From NCBI GenBank assembly GCA_965200235.1, contig OZ241339.1, positions 372,001-436,000 on the forward strand: a DNA stretch of 64,000 bases, in the 5' to 3' direction. The notes below the pieces were generated by a model. It made no database searches. It saw only the letters and a list, made by a program, of their open reading frames with translations, and had not been told where the DNA came from. Positions 8,801 through 17,594 of this stretch are shown one piece after another. Position 1 is the first letter of the stretch; every line of letters begins with the position of its first letter. The position numbers and the translations under genes were made by a program. The DNA is from Azotimanducus chitobiosivorans. Lineage in GTDB: Bacteria > Pseudomonadota > Gammaproteobacteria > Pseudomonadales > Azotimanducaceae.

Positions 8801-10991
8801 CCTGTGGCTGCACGAGCAGGACGTGATACGCCTCAACAAGGGGCTTGCGGTGTTTCGCCCGGCGATGACCATTCGCCTTGCGCGCGGCGAAAAACGTGGC
8901 TTCAGCAATGCGGACTTCCAGCCGCTTGCCAGGCATTATCAAGGCAAGATCATGCAGATCCATGTGATGAAGGCGTTTGCGGAACGAGGGCTCGAGGCCA
9001 TGGCGGATGCCATGCGGCTCGCGATGGACTACTTTAGTTTGAGCCAAGATGAGTTTCTCAGGCGCTGGCTGCCGCAGTCCGAAAAAGAGCTCGCCCGCCA
9101 GACCACGCCGGAATCCTGGCGCGTGATTGTCGAGAGTCTGCGGCATCCGGTGCAGCAGCGCATCGTCGCGGATGATCGCGAACAAACCAATGTGCTGGTG
9201 CTGGCCGGGCCCGGTTCCGGCAAGACGCGCGTGCTTGTGCATCGCATTGCCTACTTGGTGCGCGTGCGGCGCGAGAATCCGCGTTCGATTCTCGCGCTCG
9301 CCTACAACAGGCACTCCGCCTTGGACATCAAGCGGCGTTTGCAGGCGCTCATTGGCAGGGATGCCGTGGGCGTGACGGTGCTGACGTGTCATGGCCTTGC
9401 CATGCGGCTTGCTGGCGCCAGCTTTGAGGGCAACATGGAGCGCCCCGATAGCGAGCTATTCAAAGAAGTGCTGCGGCGGGCCGTCAGTATTCTTCGCGGA
9501 GAAGACCTGCCACCCGAGGAAGCCGATGCGCGCCGGGAACGGCTCTTGTCCGGTTTTCGATGGATCCTCGTTGACGAATACCAGGACATCAACGCCGATC
9601 AATACGATTTGATTTCCGCGCTTGCCGGACGCCTGCGTGATGAGGACGACGGCAAGTTGACGCTCTTTGCGGTGGGTGATGACGACCAGAACATCTATGC
9701 CTTCGGCGGCGCATCGGTTGCGTTCATTCGTCGATTTCAAGAGGATTACGGGCCGCGCCCGGAATACTTGACCGAGAACTATCGATCGAGTGCGCGCATC
9801 ATCGGCGCATCGAATGCGCTCATCGCACCATCGGCCTCACGTATGAAGGCCGGTCATGCGATCAAGCGAAACAAGGCGCGAGAGAGAGAATCGCCTGGCG
9901 GTGAATGGGAATCACGCGACCCTGTGGGGCAAGGCCATGTGCAGATAGTGCCGGCGGGCAGCGACGCTGTGTCGCAGGCGGCGGCGGTTGTGGGAGAACT
10001 GAAACGACTCGAGCGGCTCGATCCGGATTGGCGCTGGTCGCGGGCTGCGGTGATCGCCCGCGAATGGGAGACGCTCGCGCCGTTACGGGCGCTCTGCGAA
10101 CGCGAAGGCGTGCCAGTGCAGATGGCCAATGAGAACGCGCCGAGTTTCTTCAGGCTGCGCGAGACGCAGCATCTGCTCACCTGGGTGCGCAGCCGCGAGT
10201 CCGGGCTGATCGATGGGCCCGCATTGCGTGATTGGGCGGCCGCGCAGCCATCTGGCCCGTGGCAGGCGCTGATTGCGCAAGCGATCCATGACTTTGCGCT
10301 TGAGAGCGGGAAGGAAGCGCCGGTTGAGCACTTCGTCGAGTGGCTCGCGGAATGGGGCAGGGAGGCGCGCCGCGAGCAGCGCGGGTTATTGCTTCTCACC
10401 GCGCACCGTGCCAAGGGGCTTGAGTTTGATCATGTCGCGGTCCTTGACGGGCGCTGGGAGCGGGTCGGGCATGGCGAAGATGCGGACGCGCCGCGCCGTC
10501 TCTACTATGTGGCCATGACGCGGGCGCGCCAAACGCTCACGCTCGCGAGCTTCGAGACGCCTTTGCATCTGTTGGACGCATTGCGCGGTCACGCCGATGT
10601 CAGGTGGCGCGCGCCAGCGACTGGGCAGATCGCGGATGCGTCAGGATTGCAGAAGACCTACCTGTCCGCGAGCTTGGAGCAGGTCGATATCGGCTTTGCC
10701 GGTCGGTGCGGCCAAGAGCACCGAGTGCACCGTTTGATCGCAGCGCTCACGGCTGGCGATGAACTCGATGCAAAGCCTACGGAGCGAGGTGGCTGGAGCC
10801 TTTACGATGCGCACGGCGCAGTGGTAGGACGCATGGCACGGCGCTTCGAACCACCATCTGGCAAGACTTGCCTGCATGCGAAGGTAGGCGCTATCGTGCG
10901 CTGGAGTCGCGCCTTATCGCAGCCGAAGTACCGGGATTCTGCGAGATGCGATGAGTGGGAGGTGGTGGTGCCTGAGCTTGTGTTTGAATAG
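5856..10991 (+). CDS. DEDD exonuclease - RecQ helicase - UvrD helicase fusion
   Basis: This 1711-residue protein joins three DNA-processing modules. Residues 1-130 resemble a DnaQ-type 3'-5' exonuclease: CVSIDLEV carries the D-x-E pair, GHNIIEHDLKYL the second motif, and NDPVLDARLALDAF a likely third. Residues about 285-640 are a RecQ-type superfamily 2 helicase with GVLPTGAGKSICYQ (Walker A), VIDEAHCLSGWGQDF (DEAH and the RecQ aromatic loop) and QEAGRAGRD. From about residue 1100 there is a UvrD-type superfamily 1 helicase with LAGPGSGKTRVLV, DEYQDIN, GDDDQNIYAFGGA, LTENYRS, HRAKGLEF and YVAMTRARQTL. It heads a run of three genes with an AddB-like nuclease and an AddA-like helicase-nuclease, implying a shared role in handling DNA ends or invading DNA. 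Between the RecQ core and the following helical region lies a repetitive linker of HGSRQ units. Confidence 0.88.
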   Translation: MMRCVSIDLEVAPIDGRIHKIGAVRSDREDDFHRAGGHLGAALQALDRYAHGAQCVLGHNIIEHDLKYLAAADPRLALFKLPVIDTLRLNPLAFPAHPYHHLVKHYQDGGLLRGQKNDPVLDARLALDAFDNQRAQFGDTHPDLLGAWHFLCTPDHKRQDAALDRVFCELRGAERPSKQEAKRLILARLAGKACSLVAEKLADKPNRHGWPLAYALAWLSVAGGNSVMPPWVAHQFPLAKRLVRDLRDKACGRPSCAWCRARHDARQELRRWFGFEGYREEPKHTDGRSMQEAIVRSVMAGEHVLGVLPTGAGKSICYQVPALSRYDKTGALTVVISPLVALMEDQVKGLERQGVGCAVAINGLLSMPERKNALDRVRLGDAGILMISPEQLRSVAVRRVLGQREIASWVIDEAHCLSGWGQDFRPDYRYISRFIRERAPEIPPILGLTATAKAAVKNDIVNHFQDKLGIKLRVFDGGAERSNLAFDVVPTTQAEKFAHTHQMLIAHLPDDGSGGAIVYCATRGKSEEMAEFLGRKGMAVAHFHSKVSPEVKKDVQAAFGRGELRVIAATNAFGMGIDKPDVRLVIHADVPGSLENYLQEAGRAGRDRDAARCVLLYAADDVEDQFRLSASSRLTRQEIHGILRALRNIDRRGSRHGSRQHGSRQHGSRQHGSRQNDVVATVGEILTADDEHLFEQDAATDDTRVRTAVSWLEEADLLTREENRVEVFPSSLRVHSLAEAGKRLARAEISREYRQSLLAIATVLMQAKPDESLTTDDLMNASGLGTSAVRGALYDLERLGIASNDTALTAFVHRGVERASMRRYENAAELEAALIEHMRLAAPDQDKGEGANLHLRVAAQTLADAGIEAPLPERLWRILRSIAADGREEEGGVGSLEVHRRGADVVYVVLRRDWQSLAETARLRRDAARLLLDHLLQRLPEGARGVDLLVETTLGELTRCIEADLEMKARVKKVAKLMDHALLWLHEQDVIRLNKGLAVFRPAMTIRLARGEKRGFSNADFQPLARHYQGKIMQIHVMKAFAERGLEAMADAMRLAMDYFSLSQDEFLRRWLPQSEKELARQTTPESWRVIVESLRHPVQQRIVADDREQTNVLVLAGPGSGKTRVLVHRIAYLVRVRRENPRSILALAYNRHSALDIKRRLQALIGRDAVGVTVLTCHGLAMRLAGASFEGNMERPDSELFKEVLRRAVSILRGEDLPPEEADARRERLLSGFRWILVDEYQDINADQYDLISALAGRLRDEDDGKLTLFAVGDDDQNIYAFGGASVAFIRRFQEDYGPRPEYLTENYRSSARIIGASNALIAPSASRMKAGHAIKRNKARERESPGGEWESRDPVGQGHVQIVPAGSDAVSQAAAVVGELKRLERLDPDWRWSRAAVIAREWETLAPLRALCEREGVPVQMANENAPSFFRLRETQHLLTWVRSRESGLIDGPALRDWAAAQPSGPWQALIAQAIHDFALESGKEAPVEHFVEWLAEWGREARREQRGLLLLTAHRAKGLEFDHVAVLDGRWERVGHGEDADAPRRLYYVAMTRARQTLTLASFETPLHLLDALRGHADVRWRAPATGQIADASGLQKTYLSASLEQVDIGFAGRCGQEHRVHRLIAALTAGDELDAKPTERGGWSLYDAHGAVVGRMARRFEPPSGKTCLHAKVGAIVRWSRALSQPKYRDSARCDEWEVVVPELVFE
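7821..7880 (+). repeat. Four tandem 15-bp repeats inside the RecQ-UvrD gene
   Basis: Four perfect-length units of CACGGYTCTCGGCAA lie head to tail. Two have C and two have T at the variable position. Each encodes His-Gly-Ser-Arg-Gln in frame at residues 656-675. A partial unit (GGGAGCCGC, Gly-Ser-Arg) precedes them. Because the unit is a multiple of three, gain or loss of copies would change linker length without breaking the frame. Confidence 0.95.
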
Positions 10992-11044
10992 GAGAATGTG
11001 GCACTTTCTCTCGTCGAGGGAGCATTAGAAAACCTGTGGCAGGG

Positions 11045-13693
11045 ATGCGACGTCAAACCATCATCACGCTCGGCCGTTTCGCCATGCGCGAGCTTCGCTT
11101 GCAAGCGGCGCGCGAGGCGTCGTCGGGCCTCTCGATACTCACCATCGAGCAATTCGTTGCGCGGCTCGCGGGCGGGTTCGTTCGCGCCATCGACAAGGAC
11201 ACGCTGCGCGCGGCCATTATGAGGGTGAAGGAGAACACTCACCTCGGCGAATTGGAACCTATCAAGTCGCTGCCTGGCTTTTCGCGCGCCGCGGCGGACA
11301 CCTTCTGCAAAGCATGGCTTGCCGGCATCGACATCGCGGCCCGTCAAGGCGAGCATCCGCGCATCGCCGCCATTGCGAGCCTTGAGCAGGCGGTGCTCCG
11401 CGAACTGCCGGCGAATACGCTGACGCCCACCGAGCTTGCCAAGAGAGCGCTCGCACGAGTGCAGCACGTCCGCGCCATCTTTGGCGAGGTGGAAGTCAGA
11501 GGATTCACCGAGCTGTCGCCGTGCTGGCGCGAGTTGATCGGGTCAGTCGCTGGCGAAACCAAGGTCACTTGGCACGCCGGTCCGCGCGCCGTGCCCGAGT
11601 GGCTCGATGGCAACAGGCTAGAGATCACAACTTCTTGTCCTGAGCATCCGGGCGTCACTTGTGTGAGCGCCGCCACTGCCTACCACGAGGCGATCGAGGC
11701 GATGCGCTGGGCGCGAGCACTGATCGCGTCCAAGCAAGCGAAGCCCGAGGAGATTGCGATCGCAGCCACCGCGTGCGACGACTACGACGATCATCTGCTT
11801 GCGCTGCGCTCGGACGCCAATATCGACGTTCATTTCGCGCACGGCATTCCGGTCACGGCGACGCGCGACGGGCAGGCGTGCGCGGCGCTCGCCGAGCTTG
11901 TTCTGCGCGGACTCTCGCGCACGAGAATGCACCGGCTCGCGCGACTTCTCGGCAAGTCGCCGGGCCCTTTCGAGTCCTTGCCTGAGGACTGGCTCGGCGC
12001 CTTCCCTGAAAGCGCGCCGCTCACACGGCTTGAGAGCTGGCGAAACTTAATCCTCGCGCAGGGGGATCTCGACTATGGCGCGCAGGTGCAGGACATCGTG
12101 GCGATGATTGATCGCGGCGCGGAATTCGCAGAAGACACGGGCACAGCCTTGCTGACGGGCAAGGCGCGCCTGATATGGCGGCAGGCGCTTCTTCTCGGCC
12201 CGCCCGAGTCTCTTGACCTCAGCATTGAACGCCTGCGCACCGACGATAGCTTTGACCCCGGCAATTCAATCGCTTGGGCGCCGGCGAGCTCGCTCGCCGC
12301 CGCACCAAGGCCGCATGTCTACCTGCTCGGCCTCAATTCGCAGCGCTGGCCGCATGTGGCTTTTGAAGACCGGCTGCTCTCCGATCACATCATCCCGACT
12401 TCGCAACTCGATCCGCTGCCGGTGAATCTTGCCGATACCCGCGATTTCGAGACCATTCTTGCGACGAGCGCGGCGTCGGTGGTGCTCTCGCACGCGCGGC
12501 GAGATCACGAAGGGCGGCTGCTTGGCCGCAGCGCGCTCCTCCAGGGACAACCGAAAGAGATGTATCTCGGACGCCATCGGGTGCCGGTCCACGCTTGTAG
12601 CGAAATCGATCGACTTGCCGCGCGCGTGAATGAATTTGCCGACATGGCGCCCGCGAGAATGGCCGCGGCGTGCTGGCGCGATTGGAACGATCGGCAGGAC
12701 TTGACCGCGCACGATGGCATTGTCCAAGCCGATCACCCCATCATCAAAGCGATCTTGCAGCGCACCCAGTCGGCGGCTTCGCTGCGCCTGCTGCTGCGAA
12801 ATCCAATTGGTTTTCTGTGGCGCTATGGCCTCGGCCTGATCGAACCGCAGGCAAGCGAAGATCCCTTGATCCTCGATGCGATCGCCATGGGCGACCTGGT
12901 GCACGAGATGCTTGAGCATTCGCTCGTCGCGCTTGAGGACAGTCAAGGTCTTGCCAATGTCAGCGAAGGCGATGTGCGCCAGGCGGTCGATCAAGCGTCA
13001 AGCGAGCTTGCCGAGCACTGGCAGTTGTATCGCGCGGTGCCGCCGAGAAAACTTTGGCAGCGTAGCTTGATGGAAGCGCGCAAGCAGAGTGAGCGCGGCC
13101 TGCTGCTTAGGCAAGCTGGCGCCGTCGCCCACGCCGAAGTGCCGTTTGGTGGTGCCGACATCAAGACCACACGCGAACTGCCGTGGGATGCGCAAGCGCC
13201 GGTTGAAATCCCGCAAGCAGGCTTTCTCATTCAAGGCTATATCGACCGGCTCGATCTCGGCGCCGATGGCGCATCGGCATGGGTGCGAGACTACAAGACC
13301 GGCAAGACGCCCAAGATCGGCGACGCGCGGCCGTTCGTGCTTGACAAGGGGCGCGAATTGCAGCGCTGCCTCTACGCGTATGCGGTGCGCGCCATGCTTG
13401 GGCCGCAGGTGGATATTCATGCCTCGCTGCACTATTTGCGCGACGATGTGGATCTTGCGCTCGCCGATGCCGAACTCGTGCTTGAGACCCTCTCGTTTTT
13501 TCTCGCATCGGCGCGCACAAGCTTCCAAAGCGGTGTCTGTGTAATCGGCGCTGACGCTGGCGACACTTACGATGATCTTGCCTTCGCGTTGCCGGCCAAC
13601 GCCGCCAATATCTACTGCAAGGTCAAGCGCGACCTCGTGCGCGACAAAATGAACGAAGCTGGCAATGCTGCAGACGTGTGGGAAGCAGACTGA
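11045..13693 (+). CDS. AddB-like PD-(D/E)XK nuclease family protein
   Basis: The 882-residue product fits the AddB/RexB-like group. The N-terminus MRRQTIITLGRFAMRELRL resembles the degenerate helicase start of these proteins, and the C-terminal region holds a RecB-type nuclease core, GYIDRLDL followed by WVRDYKTGKTP, near residue 748. The cysteine pattern that binds an iron-sulfur cluster in classical AddB is not evident: near the nuclease core I see only isolated cysteines. The gene starts 53 bases after the fusion helicase and overlaps the AddA-like gene by one base (TGATG). I chose ATG 11045. A GTG nine bases earlier is also possible, and neither has a convincing ribosome-binding site. It probably forms a heterodimer with the next protein for processing DNA ends. 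Confidence 0.8.
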   Translation: MRRQTIITLGRFAMRELRLQAAREASSGLSILTIEQFVARLAGGFVRAIDKDTLRAAIMRVKENTHLGELEPIKSLPGFSRAAADTFCKAWLAGIDIAARQGEHPRIAAIASLEQAVLRELPANTLTPTELAKRALARVQHVRAIFGEVEVRGFTELSPCWRELIGSVAGETKVTWHAGPRAVPEWLDGNRLEITTSCPEHPGVTCVSAATAYHEAIEAMRWARALIASKQAKPEEIAIAATACDDYDDHLLALRSDANIDVHFAHGIPVTATRDGQACAALAELVLRGLSRTRMHRLARLLGKSPGPFESLPEDWLGAFPESAPLTRLESWRNLILAQGDLDYGAQVQDIVAMIDRGAEFAEDTGTALLTGKARLIWRQALLLGPPESLDLSIERLRTDDSFDPGNSIAWAPASSLAAAPRPHVYLLGLNSQRWPHVAFEDRLLSDHIIPTSQLDPLPVNLADTRDFETILATSAASVVLSHARRDHEGRLLGRSALLQGQPKEMYLGRHRVPVHACSEIDRLAARVNEFADMAPARMAAACWRDWNDRQDLTAHDGIVQADHPIIKAILQRTQSAASLRLLLRNPIGFLWRYGLGLIEPQASEDPLILDAIAMGDLVHEMLEHSLVALEDSQGLANVSEGDVRQAVDQASSELAEHWQLYRAVPPRKLWQRSLMEARKQSERGLLLRQAGAVAHAEVPFGGADIKTTRELPWDAQAPVEIPQAGFLIQGYIDRLDLGADGASAWVRDYKTGKTPKIGDARPFVLDKGRELQRCLYAYAVRAMLGPQVDIHASLHYLRDDVDLALADAELVLETLSFFLASARTSFQSGVCVIGADAGDTYDDLAFALPANAANIYCKVKRDLVRDKMNEAGNAADVWEAD

Positions 13694-16600
13694 TGGTCGC
13701 GCTGCCCGACAATGACGCTCGGCGCGATGCCATGCGCGTCCATGACCGCACCTATCTGGTCGAAGCTGGCGCCGGCTCCGGCAAGACAGCCGTGCTCGCC
13801 GGACGCATCGTCATGCTGCTCGCCGCCGGCGTCAAGCCAAAGCACATCGCGGCGGTGACCTTCACGGAACTCGCTGCAAGCGAACTCTTGGTTCGTGTCC
13901 GCAAGTTTGTGGACGCGCTGATGGCCGGCAACACTCCGGATGAGCTTGTGCTCGCGCTGCCGGACAGCCTCGCCGACGCCGAGCGCACGCACCTCGAAGA
14001 TGCGTTGAAGCGTTTCGACGAGATCACATGCTCGACGATTCACGGCTTTTGCCAGCAGCTCATCAAACCCTATCCGGTGGCGGCGGACTTGGACCCCGGC
14101 GCGAGCGTGATGGATCGCGATCAAGCGGATTTAAGCTTCTTGGAGACGCGCACGCAATGGCTGAAGGGGAGGCTCGACCTTGAAGAGGACACGCCTCTCG
14201 CCAGCCTTGTTTGGCATGACCAGGCGAAATCGATCACGCTGTTTGATGAGGTGCTGGACATCCTGCGAGAGCACCCCCACATGGAAGTGCGCCAGTCAGT
14301 CCGTTTTGATGACCAGTGGAACGAATTCAAGGATGCCGCGGCGTCGTTCTCGGCCTTCATGGAAGGATGCCCGGTGTCAGAGCCGGAAACCGCGCAGATC
14401 GTGCACGCACTTCGCGGGATCGCGGCTGGTCACCAGGCAGCTGAAGAAATCGAGCGCCTGCTCAACGTCATGTCGGTGGGCGACGACCTGACGCTGTTCA
14501 CGAAGGACCGCAAGCCTCGCAGCTACAGGATGAAAGGCAAGTGGGAGAAAGCTGCGCAACAGGACGGCCTGTCCAAGGCCGAAGGCGGGCGCTGCTTTGA
14601 GACCGCCAAGGCAATCTACGGAATGTGCCTTGAATCCTTGCAGGCCCTGCAAGCGATTGCTTGCTCGACACTGCTGCGCCTCATCGTCTCTGAACTCAAG
14701 CCTGTGATTGACGCATATCACGCGCACAAGCGCCGCACGGCGCAGCTCGATTTTGACGATCTCATTCGTGGCGCGCGCGATCTGCTGTGCGGTCATGAGG
14801 ACATTCGCGTTGCCCTCGGCCGTCGCTACACGCACGTCCTCGTCGATGAGTTTCAAGATACGAACCTGCTGCAGACGGAGATCTTCTGGCGGTTGTGCGG
14901 GGACGCCCCCTCGGATGCAGCGCGCGACGACTGGACAGCATTCCGTATTCGTCCGGGGGCGCTCTTCCTCGTCGGCGACCCAAAGCAGGCGATCTACCGA
15001 TTTCGCGGCGCCGATGTCGCGGCCTATGTGCGAGCGCGCGCGCTGCTGCTTGGCGAGGATGAAGGCGCGCTGCTTCGCATCTCCACCAATTTTCGCTCGC
15101 TGCCGTCGATTCTTGCGCATGTGAACGAGAAGTTCGAAGAGCCCTTGTCGGTGGAAGCCGGACAGCCCGGGTTTACGCCGCTCGATGCGTTTCTCGAAGA
15201 GACCTCCGCGCAGAGTCTTGCGCGCCTCGACGTCACCGTCGAGCCGGACGAGCAGGGTAAGGTGTCCGTGGACAGTCAACGGCAAGCCGAGGCCGATGCG
15301 GTGGCGCTCGTGTGCGCGAAGCTGATCGGCAGTGAGATGCTGCCGGGTGACGATGCCGGGTCGCGAACAGTCAAGCCCGGTGACATCGCGCTGCTCGCGC
15401 CTTCCGGCACCGATCTTTGGCGCTACGAGGAAGCCTTGGAGCGGCTCGCTATTCCGGTCGCCACGCAAGCCGGCAAGGGTCTCTACCGACGCCAGGAAAT
15501 TCAAGACCTGATCGCGCTCACGCGCGTGCTCGCCGACAGTCGGGATACCCTTGCGCTTGGTGCGCTGCTGCGCGGGCCGCTGGTCGGACTCAGCGACGAG
15601 GCGCTGCTTGACATCGCCCTACATGTGCGCGGCGAAAGCGAGGATATACCGCGCCTGCGTCTCTTCATGGAACTCGAACAGATCGACAACAGCGAAGCTC
15701 GCGATGTGATCGGCAAACTGCAATTTCTCTACGGCAAGGCAGCAAGCACCACGCCGCACCATCTCATCTCGCAGGCGATCGATCTCCTGCATGTTCGTCC
15801 GATCCTCATGCGCCGCCACGCTGGCCAGGCAACGCGCGTGCTCGCCAATGTGGACTTGTATCTCAGCATGAGCCGCGCCTATGCGGTGCGCGGATTGAAA
15901 GCCTTTGCCGAAGCCATGACCGCCGCATGGCACGACGAGCAGCGCGCGCCGGAAGGACGTCCCGACGCGCAGGAAGAGTCGGTTGCGCTGTTCACCATGC
16001 ACGCGGCCAAGGGCCTCGAGTGGCGCATCGTAGTGCCGGTGAACACCATGACCCAAGTGCGATCCGCCGACGGACAGTTTGTTGACCGCGTCAACGGATA
16101 CTTCTATTGCAAGGCGTTCGGCACCAAGCCGCTCGGCTATGATGAGGCGCAGCAAGCAGAGCAAGACGAGCTTGATCGCGAGCGAGTGCGCCTCTGGTAT
16201 GTGGCGACGACGCGCGCGCGGGATTTGCTGGTGCTGCCGAATGTGATGGCGGATCGTAAGAGCAACGTGTGGTCGGGGGTCGTTCCGCTCGACATCGAGT
16301 CTCTGCCAGAGATCAATCTTGAAGAGTTGTCGCCCGAACTGCCCGCGGTTGAAGGCGAGCTCGTGAACGAACAGACGCGCGAAGTGTTCGCTGAGGAGGC
16401 GAAGATCATTGCGCATGGTCATCGGCGCATTGCCTGGCGCAGTCCAAGCCGAGATGAAGACATTGCCGCGCCGCTTGCTTCGGAAGTTGAGGGTGAGGTG
16501 TTTGCCAATGACGATGAGGCGTCTCCCCCCGCAGTCGATGGGCTTGACGTGCAAGGCGGACTGCAGCGCGGTCTGCTGATACACAAGCTCTTTGAAGAAG

Positions 16601-17034
16601 TGCTGACCGGCGAGTGCCAAGAGAATGAAGCGGACTTGACCGCGCGCGCCGAAACGCTCATCGGCGAACTTGGGCGCACTGCGAGCGAGAACGCTGCCGA
16701 TGGTCTGTCGCCCGCCGAACTCGCCGGATGCGTGCGACGCGGACTCGCGCTGCCGCAAGTTGCCGAATTACGACCGCGCCTCGTCGCAGAATGCAGCGTC
16801 TTCGGGTCGCGCATCGAAGCGGACACCGAGCTCATGTTCGCCGGTATTGCCGATGCCATTGCGTTCGACACCACGGGCGCGCCCGAAGTGGTCATCGATT
16901 GGAAGACCGACGTTGACCCGCGGACAAGTCAACTCAAGCACTATGGCGAGCAGGTGCGCGCCTATCTTGAACTCACCGGCGCGAAGCGTGGGCTTGTTGT
17001 GCTGGTGACCACAGGACGGGTGCTTGCGGTCTGA
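13693..17034 (+). CDS. AddA-like UvrD helicase with C-terminal RecB-type nuclease domain
   Basis: The 1113-residue protein has all superfamily 1A helicase motifs: EAGAGSGKTAVLAGR (Walker A, near residue 25), DEFQDTN (near 385), GDPKQAIYRFRGAD, HAAKGLEWRIV and WYVATTRARDLL (near 835). Near residue 1066 VVIDWKTDVDP gives the D-x-K core of a PD-(D/E)XK nuclease, as in AddA/RecB. It should be the motor and nuclease subunit of an AddAB-type end-resection enzyme, with the preceding gene as partner. I chose the ATG at 13693, which overlaps the previous stop as TGATG, over the in-frame GTG 15 bases earlier, because the overlap indicates translational coupling. Whether the host also has RecBCD or a second AddAB cannot be seen here. 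Confidence 0.85.
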   Translation: MVALPDNDARRDAMRVHDRTYLVEAGAGSGKTAVLAGRIVMLLAAGVKPKHIAAVTFTELAASELLVRVRKFVDALMAGNTPDELVLALPDSLADAERTHLEDALKRFDEITCSTIHGFCQQLIKPYPVAADLDPGASVMDRDQADLSFLETRTQWLKGRLDLEEDTPLASLVWHDQAKSITLFDEVLDILREHPHMEVRQSVRFDDQWNEFKDAAASFSAFMEGCPVSEPETAQIVHALRGIAAGHQAAEEIERLLNVMSVGDDLTLFTKDRKPRSYRMKGKWEKAAQQDGLSKAEGGRCFETAKAIYGMCLESLQALQAIACSTLLRLIVSELKPVIDAYHAHKRRTAQLDFDDLIRGARDLLCGHEDIRVALGRRYTHVLVDEFQDTNLLQTEIFWRLCGDAPSDAARDDWTAFRIRPGALFLVGDPKQAIYRFRGADVAAYVRARALLLGEDEGALLRISTNFRSLPSILAHVNEKFEEPLSVEAGQPGFTPLDAFLEETSAQSLARLDVTVEPDEQGKVSVDSQRQAEADAVALVCAKLIGSEMLPGDDAGSRTVKPGDIALLAPSGTDLWRYEEALERLAIPVATQAGKGLYRRQEIQDLIALTRVLADSRDTLALGALLRGPLVGLSDEALLDIALHVRGESEDIPRLRLFMELEQIDNSEARDVIGKLQFLYGKAASTTPHHLISQAIDLLHVRPILMRRHAGQATRVLANVDLYLSMSRAYAVRGLKAFAEAMTAAWHDEQRAPEGRPDAQEESVALFTMHAAKGLEWRIVVPVNTMTQVRSADGQFVDRVNGYFYCKAFGTKPLGYDEAQQAEQDELDRERVRLWYVATTRARDLLVLPNVMADRKSNVWSGVVPLDIESLPEINLEELSPELPAVEGELVNEQTREVFAEEAKIIAHGHRRIAWRSPSRDEDIAAPLASEVEGEVFANDDEASPPAVDGLDVQGGLQRGLLIHKLFEEVLTGECQENEADLTARAETLIGELGRTASENAADGLSPAELAGCVRRGLALPQVAELRPRLVAECSVFGSRIEADTELMFAGIADAIAFDTTGAPEVVIDWKTDVDPRTSQLKHYGEQVRAYLELTGAKRGLVVLVTTGRVLAV

Positions 17035-17147
17035 TAGTCATCGACACGCTCAGCTTAGGCGGTAGCCAATGAATGATAAACTGTGACCCAAATCGAGCGG
17101 AACTGAATATCCGCTCCTATGTGCGCGATTGATCGGTGCGTGGCCCA

Positions 17148-17594
17148 ATGCAAGAGATCAGAATTTTCATCAACGACAAGCCTCGAGCCATCGTGGGTTT
17201 AGAGCATAGTGTCGAGGCTATGCTTAAGGAAGGCGAATGCACAAGCGAGAATGGCGTATTGGTGACTAACGACGGTATCACCCATGACGACCCTGCTGAG
17301 ATTGTTCGTATTGGCGATGGCGATAGGTTGAAAGTATTGCCGGTAGGCGGCGACCGCACCATTTGCTACCAAGTCAACGGCGAGGCCCAAACTACCGTTA
17401 GCAGCCCTTTGACTGTGGGGGAAATCCTTGAACGCGCTGGCGCGTCAGCTAGCGTCAATGTCAATGATCGAGCCAGCTACTATCTTGAGAACCTTGCGAC
17501 TGAGCAACGTTACGACGACCCCGATGCTGAAGTAGCAGTTTGCGAGGATGATCGATTTATAGCTGTGCATCGCGGCCCAGCACCCGTTGCATGA
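17148..17594 (+). CDS. Tandem ubiquitin-like (multiubiquitin family) protein
   Basis: The 148-residue protein consists of two similar beta-grasp units. Unit 1 (about residues 1-66) starts MQEIRIFINDKPRAIVG and ends in the ubiquitin-like turn DRLKVLPVGGD. Unit 2 (about 67-148) has YYLENLATEQRYDDPDAEV, a segment typical of the multiubiquitin family, and ends FIAVHRGPAPVA. It is the modifier of a bacterial ubiquitin-like conjugation operon: the next two genes are E2-like and JAB-E1. Gly-Gly sits at the end of unit 1, while unit 2 has a short tail after Arg-Gly. Processing by the JAB peptidase to expose a C-terminal glycine is therefore plausible but not proven. I prefer ATG 17148 over an in-frame GTG at 17136. 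The 113-bp gap upstream should hold the operon promoter; I see no clear box. Confidence 0.82.
   Translation: MQEIRIFINDKPRAIVGLEHSVEAMLKEGECTSENGVLVTNDGITHDDPAEIVRIGDGDRLKVLPVGGDRTICYQVNGEAQTTVSSPLTVGEILERAGASASVNVNDRASYYLENLATEQRYDDPDAEVAVCEDDRFIAVHRGPAPVA

Noticed and set aside
13678..13692. GTG 13678 as start of the AddA-like gene
   Set aside because: ATG 13693 overlaps the previous stop as TGATG, the usual coupling arrangement.
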